A stretch of 35,897 nt of DNA. Origin: Alphaproteobacteria bacterium (GTDB taxonomy: Bacteria; Pseudomonadota; Alphaproteobacteria; Acetobacterales; Acetobacteraceae). Shown here in pieces: positions 24,224 through 35,771 of this stretch (the first letter of the stretch is position 1; the number at the start of each line of letters is the position of its first letter). The notes beneath the pieces were generated by a model that worked only from the letters and a program-made list of their open reading frames with translations, searched no databases and was not told where the DNA came from. The stretch spans positions 1 through 35,897 of the forward strand of contig JAFKFI010000078.1 of the NCBI GenBank assembly GCA_017307285.1. The letters are read 5' to 3'. The translations under genes were made by a program, and so were the position numbers.

Positions 24224-25066
24224 ATGCCGGAACTCCCCGAGGTCGAGACCGTGATGCGAGGCCTGCGCGCCCGGCTGGAAGGCCGGACGATCGCGCGCGC
24301 CCAGGTGAACCGCGCCGATCTGCGCTTCCCCATCCCGCCGGGGCTGGAGCGGCGGCTGACCGGGGCGGCCGTGACGGGGTTCCGCCGCCGGGCGAAATAC
24401 ATCCTGATGCGCCTCGCGGGCGGCGACAGCGTGCTGCTGCATCTCGGCATGTCGGGCCGCGTCGCGGTCAGCCCGCCGGGCTCGAACGCGGCGCCGCCGC
24501 TGCACGAGCACCTCGTGCTGGTGAGTAACGAGGGCTGGCGGATCGGGCTCGTCGATCCGCGCCGGTTCGGCGCGCTCGACCTGATGCCGACTGCGGCGGA
24601 GGACGCCCACCGGCTGCTTGCAGGCCTCGGGCCGGAGCCGCTCGATCCGGGCTTCACGCCCAACAGGCTATCGGCCGCGCTTGCGGGCAAGCGAACGCCA
24701 ATCAAGGCGGCGCTGCTCGACCAGCGCGTGGTCGCCGGTCTCGGCAATATCTATGTCTCGGAGGCGCTGTTCCGCGCCGCGATCAGCCCGCTGCGCTCGG
24801 CGCACACCATCCCCGGCGCGCGCGCTGGGCGGCTGGTGCCGGCGATCCAGGCAACCTTGGAGGAGGCGATTGCGGCGGGCGGGTCGTCCTTGCGCGACTA
24901 CGTGCAGCCTGACGGCGAGCTCGGCTATTTCCAGCACGCCTGGAAGGTGTATGGCCGGGAGGGAGAAGCCTGCGAGCGTTGCCCCGGTGCGCCAGGCTGC
25001 GGCCTTATCCGCCGCGTGGCGCAAGCCGGCCGCAGCAGCTTTTATTGTCCGCGCACCCAGCGCTAG
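24224..25066 (+). CDS. mutM: Bifunctional DNA-formamidopyrimidine glycosylase/DNA-(apurinic or apyrimidinic site) lyase
   Basis: The 280-residue Fpg removes 8-oxoguanine and formamidopyrimidines. The N-terminal PELPEVE supplies the catalytic proline (after Met removal) and glutamate. Conserved segments include [25 protein letters not shown], and [20 protein letters not shown] with the helix-two-turn-helix. The C-terminal zinc finger is unusual: cysteines are at 250, 253, 259 and 275, and the expected last cysteine is Thr278 (FYCPRTQR). A cysteine in an inserted PGAPGC segment may replace it. The start is ATG 24224, next to the divergent ubiE. An enoyl-CoA hydratase gene follows after 28 bases. 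Confidence 0.96.
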   Translation: MPELPEVETVMRGLRARLEGRTIARAQVNRADLRFPIPPGLERRLTGAAVTGFRRRAKYILMRLAGGDSVLLHLGMSGRVAVSPPGSNAAPPLHEHLVLVSNEGWRIGLVDPRRFGALDLMPTAAEDAHRLLAGLGPEPLDPGFTPNRLSAALAGKRTPIKAALLDQRVVAGLGNIYVSEALFRAAISPLRSAHTIPGARAGRLVPAIQATLEEAIAAGGSSLRDYVQPDGELGYFQHAWKVYGREGEACERCPGAPGCGLIRRVAQAGRSSFYCPRTQR

Positions 25067-25094
25067 AAACGGCGAACCCAGGACGGAGAGCGAC

Positions 25095-25874
25095 ATGGCC
25101 AGCTACGAGACGATCCTCGTCGAGACTGAGGGCAGGGTGGGCGTGATCCGCCTCAACCGGCCCAAGGCGCTGAACGCCTTGTGCGATCAGCTCATGCAGG
25201 AGCTCGGCACACAGCTGCTCGCCTTCGACGCCGACCCAGGCGTGGGCGCGATCGTGCTGACCGGCTCGGAGAAGGCATTCGCGGCTGGGGCGGACATCAA
25301 GGAGATGCAGGGGCGTACCTATCCGGCGGCGTTTCAGGAGGATTTCATCGGCAAGGGCTGGGAGACCATCCTGCGCGTGAAAAAGCCGGTGATCGCGGCG
25401 GTGGCGGGCTTCGCGCTCGGCGGCGGCTGCGAACTCGCGATGATGTGTGACATGATCGTGGCAGCCGACACGGCGAAATTCGGTCAGCCCGAGATCAATC
25501 TCGGCGTGATTCCCGGCGCCGGCGGCACCCAGCGGCTGACGCGGGCGGTGGGAAAGTCCAAGGCGATGGACATGATTCTCACTGCACGGATGATGGACGC
25601 CGCCGAGGCCGAGCGGAACAACCTGGTCTCGCGGGTATTTCCGGCCGACCAGGTGGTCACCGAGGCGGTCAAGATCGCGGCGAAGATTGCGGAACTGTCG
25701 CCAGTTGCCGTCGCGATGGCCAAGCAGGCGGTCAACCGGGCCTTCGAGACCACGCTGGTGGAGGGCGTGCGGTACGAGCGGGCGCTGTTCCTCTCGTTGT
25801 TCGGTACCCCAGATCAGCGCGAGGGAATGAGCGCATTCGTCGAGAAGCGGAAGGCAAATTTTGGGAAAAGTTGA
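25095..25874 (+). CDS. Enoyl-CoA hydratase, canonical active site
   Basis: The 259-residue crotonase hydrates 2-enoyl-CoA to 3-hydroxyacyl-CoA in beta-oxidation. It keeps both catalytic glutamates, Glu113 in [14 protein letters not shown] and Glu133 in [14 protein letters not shown]. These are 20 residues apart, as in rat mitochondrial enoyl-CoA hydratase, to which the segment [15 protein letters not shown] is almost identical from memory. This contrasts with the two crotonases at 3857 and 6639. GGAG precedes the ATG at 25095. An in-frame extension upstream to 24618 runs over mutM and is not coding. Its place between mutM and rpsT is seen in relatives, so it may be a housekeeping enzyme. Confidence 0.94.
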   Translation: MASYETILVETEGRVGVIRLNRPKALNALCDQLMQELGTQLLAFDADPGVGAIVLTGSEKAFAAGADIKEMQGRTYPAAFQEDFIGKGWETILRVKKPVIAAVAGFALGGGCELAMMCDMIVAADTAKFGQPEINLGVIPGAGGTQRLTRAVGKSKAMDMILTARMMDAAEAERNNLVSRVFPADQVVTEAVKIAAKIAELSPVAVAMAKQAVNRAFETTLVEGVRYERALFLSLFGTPDQREGMSAFVEKRKANFGKS

Positions 25875-25918
25875 GGAATCGTGGCGCAACTCGCTCCTGC
25901 TTTGCTCGCCCCGGTTCC

Positions 25919-25947
25919 TTGACTCGGTTCCGGGGCCTGCATAGAAC
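25919..25947 (+). promoter_or_regulatory. Sigma-70-type promoter upstream of rpsT
   Basis: TTGACT at 25919-25924 and TAGAAC at 25942-25947 are separated by exactly 17 bases. They lie about 65 bases before the rpsT ATG, in a GC-rich setting. The position and spacing fit a housekeeping promoter. Confidence 0.65.
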
Positions 25948-26012
25948 ACGTCCCTTCGCCGGCCGGGGGACCATCGCCGGCATTCTCGTCTGATTTTGTC
26001 ACGAAAGCTGTC

Positions 26013-26285
26013 ATGGCCAATACCGCTTCAGCGCGTAAGCGCATCCGTCAGACCAAGCGTCGCACCGAGCGCAATCAGGCGCGCAAGTCGCGTATGCGGA
26101 CCTTCGTCAAGAAGGTCGAAACCGCGATCGCCGGCGGCGACAAGGCGGCGGCGCAGGAGGCGTTGAAGGCGGCCCAGCCGGAAATGCAGCGGGCTGCGAA
26201 TAAGGGCGTCACCCACCACAACACGGTCGCGCGGAAGCTGTCGCGGCTGTCCGCGCGGATCAAGGCCCTCTCCGGGGGCGCCTAA
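26013..26285 (+). CDS. rpsT: Small ribosomal subunit protein bS20
   Basis: The 90-residue basic protein starts [20 protein letters not shown] and continues [19 protein letters not shown], the bS20 signature. It continues with [34 protein letters not shown]. It binds the 16S rRNA 5' domain and the body of the small subunit. It stands alone with its own promoter and a GC-rich hairpin after the stop, immediately upstream of dnaA. Confidence 0.97.
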   Translation: MANTASARKRIRQTKRRTERNQARKSRMRTFVKKVETAIAGGDKAAAQEALKAAQPEMQRAANKGVTHHNTVARKLSRLSARIKALSGGA

Positions 26286-26293
26286 CTCCGTCT

Positions 26294-26318
26294 CGCCGCG
26301 CCGTTCTCCGGCGCGGCG
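26294..26318 (+). terminator. Hairpin after rpsT
   Basis: CGCCGCGCCG (26294-26303) pairs with CGGCGCGGCG (26309-26318) around TTCTC, giving a perfect 10-base-pair stem 8 bases after the rpsT stop. No T-run follows, so termination may be weak or need other factors. Confidence 0.6.
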
Positions 26319-26611
26319 CAATAGCAACAGATCAGGTGCGTAAGACTGTGCGGTGGCACGGCCGTTGATTGGCGTGCGCGCGCTGTGGGCGGACAAATGT
26401 CCGACATACGCTCGTCCTCATATCTTCTTGCTGAATACTTGCCGGTTACAGTTTATGGCAGATTCTGATTGCCACGCTGGCCTCTCTGACCTAATCATTA
26501 CTCAGATGTTAGCCCAGAGGAGAGGGATTCATCAGGACGCTCCCGTCCAGGGAGCGAAGGCACCAATATGGTCAGCGGCGGAGCCATCCGTCGCAGCGGG
26601 GGCGGACTTCG
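26319..26611. other. Intergenic region upstream of dnaA
   Basis: With the rpsT hairpin this makes the longest gene-free stretch, about 326 bases. It is clearly more AT-rich than its surroundings at about 26400-26515. It holds two overlapping small palindromes, GGACAAATGTCC (26391-26402) and ATGTCCGACAT (26398-26408), which could bind a regulator. I found no TTATCCACA-like DnaA box and no well-spaced consensus promoter. It should carry the dnaA promoter; whether it is part of an origin cannot be decided by eye. Confidence 0.5.
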
Positions 26612-28063
26612 GTGGCATTCGACAGCGGCAGCTTTGAGCAGGACGTGCCTGTGTCCGTGGATCAGCCGTCGGGAGGCGACCCTCAGCTGGCCGCGAAATG
26701 GGCCCGGGTCAGGGGCCGGCTGCAGAACGAGGTCGGCGAGGTGGAATACCGGACGCTGCTGCGCCAGATGACCCTGGTGGCGTTCGACGAGGCCGAGATC
26801 ATCGTCCAGCTGCCGACCAAGTTCCTGCGTGACTGGGTGCGGACCAATTACGGCGACAAGCTCCTGGCACTCTGGCAGGCCGAGGACAGGCGCATCAGGC
26901 GTGTGGAGTTCGTCGTGGCCAACGCTGGCGCCGCCGATCCCGCACCGGAGGAGCCGCCGATCGCTCCACCGCCGGAGACGCGGGCCGACGCCTCCCGCGC
27001 GGAGCCCGAAGCGCGTCCTGAGATGGCGGCACCGCTCGAGCAGCGCTTTACCTTCGACAACTTCGTCGTCGGCAAGCCGAACGAGTTCGCCTATGCCTGC
27101 GCGCGGCGGGTGGCGGAGCACCCCGCCAGCGCCGGCTTCAACCCGCTGTTCCTCTATGGCGGGGTCGGGCTCGGCAAGACGCATCTGATGCACGCGATGG
27201 CCTGGGATCTGGTGAGCCGCAACGCCGGGCGGACCGTGCCGGTGTCCGTCACCTACATGTCGGCGGAAAAGTTCATGTACCGCTTCATCGCGGCGATCCG
27301 CAGCCAGTCGACGATGGAGTTCAAGGAGCAACTGCGCAGCGTCGATGTACTAATGATCGATGATTTGCAGTTCCTCATCGGCAAGGACAACACTCAGGAA
27401 GAATTCTTCCATACGTTCAACGCGCTGGTCGACGCCGGGAAGCAGATCGTCGTCTCGTCCGACAAGTCGCCGTCGGACCTCTCGGGGCTCGAGGACCGGC
27501 TGCGTACCCGGCTCGGATGCGGCATGGTGGCCGACGTGCACGCCACCACTTTCGAGCTGCGCATCTCCATCCTGGAGGCCAAGGCGACGCGTGCCGGGGT
27601 GGCCGTGCCGTCCAAGGTGCTTGAGCTGCTGGCGCACAAGATCACCTCCAACGTCCGCGAGCTGGAGGGTGCCTTGAACCGACTGGTGGCGCACGCCAAC
27701 CTGTTCGGCCGCCCGGTGACGCTCGAGACCACGCAGGAGGTGCTGCACGACATCCTCAAGGCGCATGACCGGAAGGTCACGATCGAGGAGATCCAGCGCC
27801 GGGTCGCCGAGCACTACAACATCCGGATGAACGACATGTCCTCGGCGCGCCGTGCCCGCGCGGTGGCACGGCCGCGCCAGGTCGCGATGTTCCTGGCGAA
27901 GCAGCTCACCAGCCGAAGCCTGCCCGAGATCGGCCGCAAGTTCGGCAACCGCGACCATACCACGGTGATGCACGCCATCGGCCGCATCACCGAGCTGATG
28001 GAGCGCGACGCCAGCTTCGCCGAGGACATCGAGCTGCTGCGACGGATGCTGGAGTCCGCCTGA
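26612..28063 (+). CDS. dnaA: Chromosomal replication initiator protein DnaA
   Basis: The 483-residue AAA+ initiator binds DnaA boxes and opens the origin. The N-terminal domain I (about 25-90) includes VEYRTLLRQMTLVAFDEAEI, followed by a proline/alanine-rich linker. RFTFDNFVVGKPNEFAYACA opens the AAA+ domain, with Walker A GGVGLGKT at 183-190 and Walker B VLMIDDLQFL. The C-terminal DNA-binding domain ends with the DnaA signature GNRDHTTVMHAIGRI. The GTG at 26612 is the best in-frame start; a GTG at 26648 would trim 12 residues. It leads the dnaA-dnaN-recF-gyrB block. Confidence 0.97.
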   Translation: MAFDSGSFEQDVPVSVDQPSGGDPQLAAKWARVRGRLQNEVGEVEYRTLLRQMTLVAFDEAEIIVQLPTKFLRDWVRTNYGDKLLALWQAEDRRIRRVEFVVANAGAADPAPEEPPIAPPPETRADASRAEPEARPEMAAPLEQRFTFDNFVVGKPNEFAYACARRVAEHPASAGFNPLFLYGGVGLGKTHLMHAMAWDLVSRNAGRTVPVSVTYMSAEKFMYRFIAAIRSQSTMEFKEQLRSVDVLMIDDLQFLIGKDNTQEEFFHTFNALVDAGKQIVVSSDKSPSDLSGLEDRLRTRLGCGMVADVHATTFELRISILEAKATRAGVAVPSKVLELLAHKITSNVRELEGALNRLVAHANLFGRPVTLETTQEVLHDILKAHDRKVTIEEIQRRVAEHYNIRMNDMSSARRARAVARPRQVAMFLAKQLTSRSLPEIGRKFGNRDHTTVMHAIGRITELMERDASFAEDIELLRRMLESA

Positions 28064-28204
28064 CGGCGGTTTCCGCCGCGCGCGCTCCGCGACGCTGCTT
28101 TTCGCGACTGGGGCCTATTGCTAGAGTGCTCGGACCCGATTCGAGCCGGGCGTCCGTGTGGCCGGTTGCGGCCGGGCCGGCCGCCGCCCACGAGGATAGA
28201 GACA

Positions 28205-29329
28205 ATGAAGCTGAAGGCCGACCGCGCCACCCTGATCAAGGCGCTGGCCCATGTGCAGAGCGTGGTGGAGCGGCGTAACACCATCCCGATCCTCGCCAAC
28301 GTGATGATCGCGGTGCGCGACGGACGGCTGACGCTCACCGCGACCGACATGGAAATCGCCATCGTCGAGGACGTGGCCGCCAGCACCACCCGCAACGGCG
28401 CCTGCACCGCCCCCGCGGCGACCTTGTACGAGATCGTCCGACGGCTGCCGGACGGCGCCGAAGTGGAGCTCGACCATCCCGGCGGGGACGCCCAGCTCGC
28501 GCTGCGCGCCGGGCGCTACGCGACCAGCCTCGTCGTGCTGCCGGTCGAGGATTTCCCCTCCATGAACGCGGGGACGCTGCCACATAAGTTTCACCTGCCG
28601 GCTGTGACCTTGCGGGCGGTGATCGACCGCACCCGCTTCGCCATCAGCACCGAGGAGACGCGCTACTACCTTAACGGCATCTATCTGCACGTCGCCGAGG
28701 GCGAGGGGGAAAGGATGCTGCGCGCGGTGGCGACGGACGGGCACCGGCTGGCGCGGGTCGAGGAGCCGTTACCGGAGGGCGCGGGCGCGATGCCCGGCGT
28801 CATCATCCCGCGCAAGACCGTGGCCGAATTGCGGAAGCTGCTCGACGAGCACAGCGGCGACGTCGAGGTGGCGCTGTCCGACACCCGCATTCAGTTCCAC
28901 GCCGGGCCGGTGCTGCTGACCAGCAAGCTGATCGACGGTACCTTCCCGGAATACGAGCGCGTCATTCCGCGCGACAACGACAAGGTGCTGCGGGTGGGAA
29001 AGAAGGATTTCTCCGACGCAGTGGCGCGCGTGGCGGCGATCTCGTCAGAGCGCTCCCGCCCGGTGAAGCTGTCCCTGGCGCGCGACCTGCTGGTGCTGTC
29101 GGCGTCGAGCCCCGACCAGGGTACCGCCTCCGAGGAGCTCGACGCGGACCGGGTGAAATACGAGGCGGGCCCGCTCGAGATCGGCTTCCAGGCGCGCTAC
29201 CTCAACGACATCACCGACCAGATCAAGGAACAGGTGGAATTCCTGTTCTCCGACGGCTCAGCGCCGACCGTGGTGCGCGACGCGGCGGATTCCAGCGCGT
29301 TGTACGTGCTGATGCCGATGCGGGTCTGA
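28205..29329 (+). CDS. dnaN: DNA polymerase III subunit beta (sliding clamp)
   Basis: The 374-residue clamp encircles DNA and tethers polymerase III and repair polymerases. It starts MKLKADRATLIKALAHVQSV and continues VERRNTIPILANVMI. It includes TDMEIAIVEDV, RYYLNGIYLHV, VATDGHRLARVEEPLP, TFPEYERVIP and the C-terminal ALYVLMPMRV, which ends the peptide-binding cleft. GAGGA precedes the ATG at 28205; an in-frame extension to 28118 has no family similarity. The 141 bases after dnaA contain a small GGCGG/CCGCC hairpin at its start. Confidence 0.97.
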   Translation: MKLKADRATLIKALAHVQSVVERRNTIPILANVMIAVRDGRLTLTATDMEIAIVEDVAASTTRNGACTAPAATLYEIVRRLPDGAEVELDHPGGDAQLALRAGRYATSLVVLPVEDFPSMNAGTLPHKFHLPAVTLRAVIDRTRFAISTEETRYYLNGIYLHVAEGEGERMLRAVATDGHRLARVEEPLPEGAGAMPGVIIPRKTVAELRKLLDEHSGDVEVALSDTRIQFHAGPVLLTSKLIDGTFPEYERVIPRDNDKVLRVGKKDFSDAVARVAAISSERSRPVKLSLARDLLVLSASSPDQGTASEELDADRVKYEAGPLEIGFQARYLNDITDQIKEQVEFLFSDGSAPTVVRDAADSSALYVLMPMRV

Positions 29330-29338
29330 GCGGCGCTG

Positions 29339-29414
29339 CCCTCACCCAACCCTCTCCCAAAGGGAGAGGGCTTTTCTGCTCCCTCTCCCTCCGGGAGAGG
29401 GCCGGGGTGAGGGG
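29339..29414. repeat. G/C-rich palindromic repeat, family A, copy 3
   Basis: The best-preserved copy reads CCCTCACCC, then hairpin CCCTCTCCC/GGGAGAGGG, spacer CTTTTCTGCT, a second CCCTCTCCC/GGGAGAGGG hairpin, then GGGTGAGGGG. It fills nearly all of the gap between dnaN and recF and is in the same direction as the copy at 22132. Confidence 0.88.
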
Positions 29415-29426
29415 CGCTGACCACCC

Positions 29427-33078
<3,652 letters not shown>

Positions 33079-33088
33079 GGTGTAGGCG

Positions 33089-34291
33089 ATGGGCGCGATC
33101 GACACCGCCGCTTTCCTGCGCGACCTCTACGAGCTGCGCGAGATCGGCCGGTTTCGCAGCGGGGTGCATCGCCCGACCTACTCGCCGCAGGACATGCAGG
33201 CGCGCCGGTGGCTGGTGGAGCGACTGACGGCCTGCGGACTCGTCGCGTCGATCGACGGGATCGGCAACGTCTATGGGCGGCATCCCGGCCCCGGCCCGCA
33301 TCTGCTGGTCGGCAGCCATATCGAGACGCAGAACGAGGCGGGCTGGCTCGACGGGGCGCTTGGCGTGATGGCCGGCGTGGCGCTGGCGCGCGCGGGATTG
33401 CCGGTGGATGTCTGCGCGTTTGCCGACGAGGAAGGGCATTTCGAGGGCGGCTTTCTCGGCAGCCGCTCGATCATCGGCGAGCTGAGCGACGAGGAGATCG
33501 ATCGCAGTCGCAACCGCACGGACGGGATGCCGTTGCGCGACGCGCTGCGGGCGGCGGGGCTCGAGGGCCGGGCACGGATGGGATTGGAGCCGGGGCGGCA
33601 CAAGGGCTATTTCGAGCTGCATATCGAGCAGGGCACGCAGCTCGAAGGCTCTGGGCTGCGGCTCGGCGTGGTGAGCGGCATCGTGGCGATCTGGCAATGG
33701 CGGATCGTGGTCGAGGGCCAGCAGGACCACGCCGGCGGCACGACGATGGCCGAGCGCCGCGATGCCGGCCTCGCCGCCGTGCGTCTCCTTGCCGCCGTTG
33801 ACGCGGAGTTTCCGGGGATTGCCGGGGAGCGCAGCACCTGGACGACGGGGCGGATCGTGCTCACGCCCGGCGCGCCGAGCATCATTCCGGGGCGCGCGGA
33901 GGTGCTGTTCCAGTTCCGCGACGTGTCGGTGCCGGTGTTGGAGCGGATGGAGGTTGGGCTTCGCGCGCTGGTGCGGGAGAGCAATCGGCGCGAACGGTGC
34001 AGTGTGACGGTGGAGCAGATCGCGCGGGCTATTCCGGCGGTGTGCGATCCGGCGATGATGGCGGCGCTGGAGGGGGCGGCGGAAGAGTTGGCGCCGGGTG
34101 CTTGGCAGGTGATGCCGTCGGGGGCGGGGCATGATGCGCAGGTGCTCGCGCGCAGGATGCCGGCGGCCATGTTGTTTGTGCCTTCGATTGGTGGGGTCAG
34201 TCACCATTGGGCGGAGGATACGAAGGACGAGGATTTGGCGCTGGGGGTGGAGGTGCTGGGGGAGGCGGCTCTGCGGGTGTTGGGTAGATGA
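33089..34291 (+). CDS. Zn-dependent hydantoinase/carbamoylase family amidase (M20 fold)
   Basis: The 400-residue metallohydrolase belongs to the family of N-carbamoyl-L-amino-acid hydrolases, beta-ureidopropionases and allantoate amidohydrolases. Candidate metal ligands are His77 (LLVGSHIETQ), Asp88 (GWLDGALGVMAG), Glu114/Glu115 (FADEEGHFEGGFLGSRS), His178 (ELHIEQG) and His372 (GGVSHHWAED). The dimerisation-domain motif QDHAGGTTMAERRDA is present. The usual HxD at the first ligand is His-Ile-Glu here. The exact substrate is not readable. It starts 10 bases after the gyrB stop, but function links it to nitrogen or pyrimidine catabolism and not to gyrase. Confidence 0.88.
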   Translation: MGAIDTAAFLRDLYELREIGRFRSGVHRPTYSPQDMQARRWLVERLTACGLVASIDGIGNVYGRHPGPGPHLLVGSHIETQNEAGWLDGALGVMAGVALARAGLPVDVCAFADEEGHFEGGFLGSRSIIGELSDEEIDRSRNRTDGMPLRDALRAAGLEGRARMGLEPGRHKGYFELHIEQGTQLEGSGLRLGVVSGIVAIWQWRIVVEGQQDHAGGTTMAERRDAGLAAVRLLAAVDAEFPGIAGERSTWTTGRIVLTPGAPSIIPGRAEVLFQFRDVSVPVLERMEVGLRALVRESNRRERCSVTVEQIARAIPAVCDPAMMAALEGAAEELAPGAWQVMPSGAGHDAQVLARRMPAAMLFVPSIGGVSHHWAEDTKDEDLALGVEVLGEAALRVLGR

Positions 34292-34559
34292 AGGCGACGC
34301 GTGGCCCCTCGGGTTCATAGATCCAGCGCACCGGATGCCGATGCCAGCGTATTCTGCGATTTGGAGATCGCACCCTTTCTGGTCCTGCGATCCCGGTTGC
34401 ACATATGAAGTTTGGCAGATTGTAGAGAGAATTCTATGCCACCGCGAATCGTTGCGGGCATTATGATACGCTCCTGGCGTAACGCTTCTGGGACTTTCAG
34501 ATTATCCTCATTACGCATCGGCGCGCCGAGAGCCCGAATCTTAGAGAAGGGAGCCAAGA
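34292..34559. other. Junction region between chromosomal backbone and the NACHT gene
   Basis: About 268 bases with no gene I can support. Base composition changes here from GC-rich to clearly more mixed. A hairpin TGCGAT/ATCGCA (34355-34372) followed by CCCTTTCT might end transcription of the amidase. GAGAAGGGAGCC at its end is the ribosome binding site of the next gene. No tRNA or attachment repeat was recognised. Confidence 0.45.
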
Positions 34560-35771
34560 GTGGCAAAGAAGCCTCGCCATCGTAAGAGCCAGTCGGAGCC
34601 TGGAGTCGATCTGACGGTAGAAGTCCAACTCACGGCCGAATGGCCTGAGTTTGTCACGAATATGGTGAAGGTCGGCATCCACGGCTTTCTTACGGCATTT
34701 GGTTTGCTCGAGAGCGCCGGCGAAGCGGTATCCGCATTGACTGAAGCTGCTGGTGCCATACGAATCGACTCCCCGCCCGGGGAAAGGGCTTGGCAATTGT
34801 TCGCCCTTTCCTTTGCGTGGGCCTTCGACGAGTTGCGCGCTACTGATCAAGTCGATGGAGAGAAGATCGAGATAGCAATCAGAAGCGCCCTTGAAGCAGC
34901 AAAGAGTGCCGTGAAAGAGGGCGGACAGATCATGCCGTATAGCTTTCTGCAGCGGCCGACGACACTCCCTTTGTACCAGAAGACGCGCGACAAGTTCACC
35001 GAGCACAGAGTCGCCTTTCGTGCTGGTGTAGAAGAGAGTAGTAGAGCGTTAGCTGCTCGATTCGATGCGGCCTTCAATCGTGCGGTCTTTGAGCTTTGGT
35101 CGCATCGGGTCGAATTGTTCCAACCAATTGCAACCGCATTGAACGCACCAGGGTTCGTCGCGAGCTCGTTTGACTTGCAGTGGGCAGCCTATCGTCGGCG
35201 CCTCATCCATGACTTCGAAGTGCGGCCAGTGTTTGGCCAGGAGAAGACGAAGATCTCTCTGGGCCAGCTTTATATTCCACTGCGAGCGGTATGGTACGAA
35301 CAAGAGCCCCCAAATGAACGCGGATCGGCGCTGGTCGTCCCCAAAGCGCGCGAGCGGAAACCCAGAATTCTCAGATTGGATGACCATCTGGATTCCTGGG
35401 TTAGGACCGCAGCCCCGAGTGATCAGATCAAGCTTATAGGAGGAGGGCCCGGGAGCGGAAAATCAACCACGATCAGAGCGTTTGCCCGGCGTCTGGCGGA
35501 TGTTGTCGATCTCCGCCCGCTTCTTATCCCACTAGCTCACATAAATATAGACCTTGATCTACGCGACGCGGTCAACAGTCTTTTTGTCGAGAGGACGCAA
35601 GGAACATTTCGTGACTTGCCTTTATCCCGTCACGCGGTCGAAGACGGGCCGCCGTTGGTTCTGCTCTTCGATGGCTTAGATGAACTGGCGAAGCCAGGAG
35701 AGGCCGCAAACGACCTCACAAGGTTATTCATATCCAAGTTGGTCCGCTTAGAGCAATTTAGGCTTGCGTAG
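34560..35771 (+). CDS. NACHT/STAND NTPase, C-terminally truncated, probably by an IS insertion
   Basis: The 403-residue product starts at a GTG with AAGGGAG upstream. Residues 1-230 are mostly predicted helix and match nothing I know. Residues 237-245 read LYIPLRAVW and 275-282 LDDHLDSW, a linker often seen before NACHT domains. Walker A is GGPGSGKST (295-303) and Walker B, LLFDGLDEL, has Asp371, Asp374 and Glu375, the NACHT signature. The frame then stops 27 residues after this motif, so most of the NACHT helical part and any sensor repeats are missing. Family members include antiphage sensors, but function here is not shown. Codon use differs from its neighbours, with several ATA, AGA, TTA and AGG codons, suggesting horizontal gain. 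Confidence 0.82.
   Translation: MAKKPRHRKSQSEPGVDLTVEVQLTAEWPEFVTNMVKVGIHGFLTAFGLLESAGEAVSALTEAAGAIRIDSPPGERAWQLFALSFAWAFDELRATDQVDGEKIEIAIRSALEAAKSAVKEGGQIMPYSFLQRPTTLPLYQKTRDKFTEHRVAFRAGVEESSRALAARFDAAFNRAVFELWSHRVELFQPIATALNAPGFVASSFDLQWAAYRRRLIHDFEVRPVFGQEKTKISLGQLYIPLRAVWYEQEPPNERGSALVVPKARERKPRILRLDDHLDSWVRTAAPSDQIKLIGGGPGSGKSTTIRAFARRLADVVDLRPLLIPLAHINIDLDLRDAVNSLFVERTQGTFRDLPLSRHAVEDGPPLVLLFDGLDELAKPGEAANDLTRLFISKLVRLEQFRLA

Noticed and set aside
24205-24610. N-terminal extension of ubiE
   Set aside because: It lies antisense to mutM and does not resemble the family; ATG 24193 gives the normal length.
26286-26611. Replication origin next to dnaA
   Set aside because: No recognisable DnaA boxes by eye, and position alone is not sufficient in alphaproteobacteria.
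34292-34400. Possible tRNA or attachment-site remnant suggested by GGTTCATAGATCC
   Set aside because: The flanking bases cannot form a T-arm or acceptor stem, and no direct repeat was seen.
34315-34566. An 83-codon minus-strand frame in the junction region before the NACHT gene
   Set aside because: No clear ribosome binding site and no family pattern. It overlaps the NACHT start, so I could not support it as a gene.
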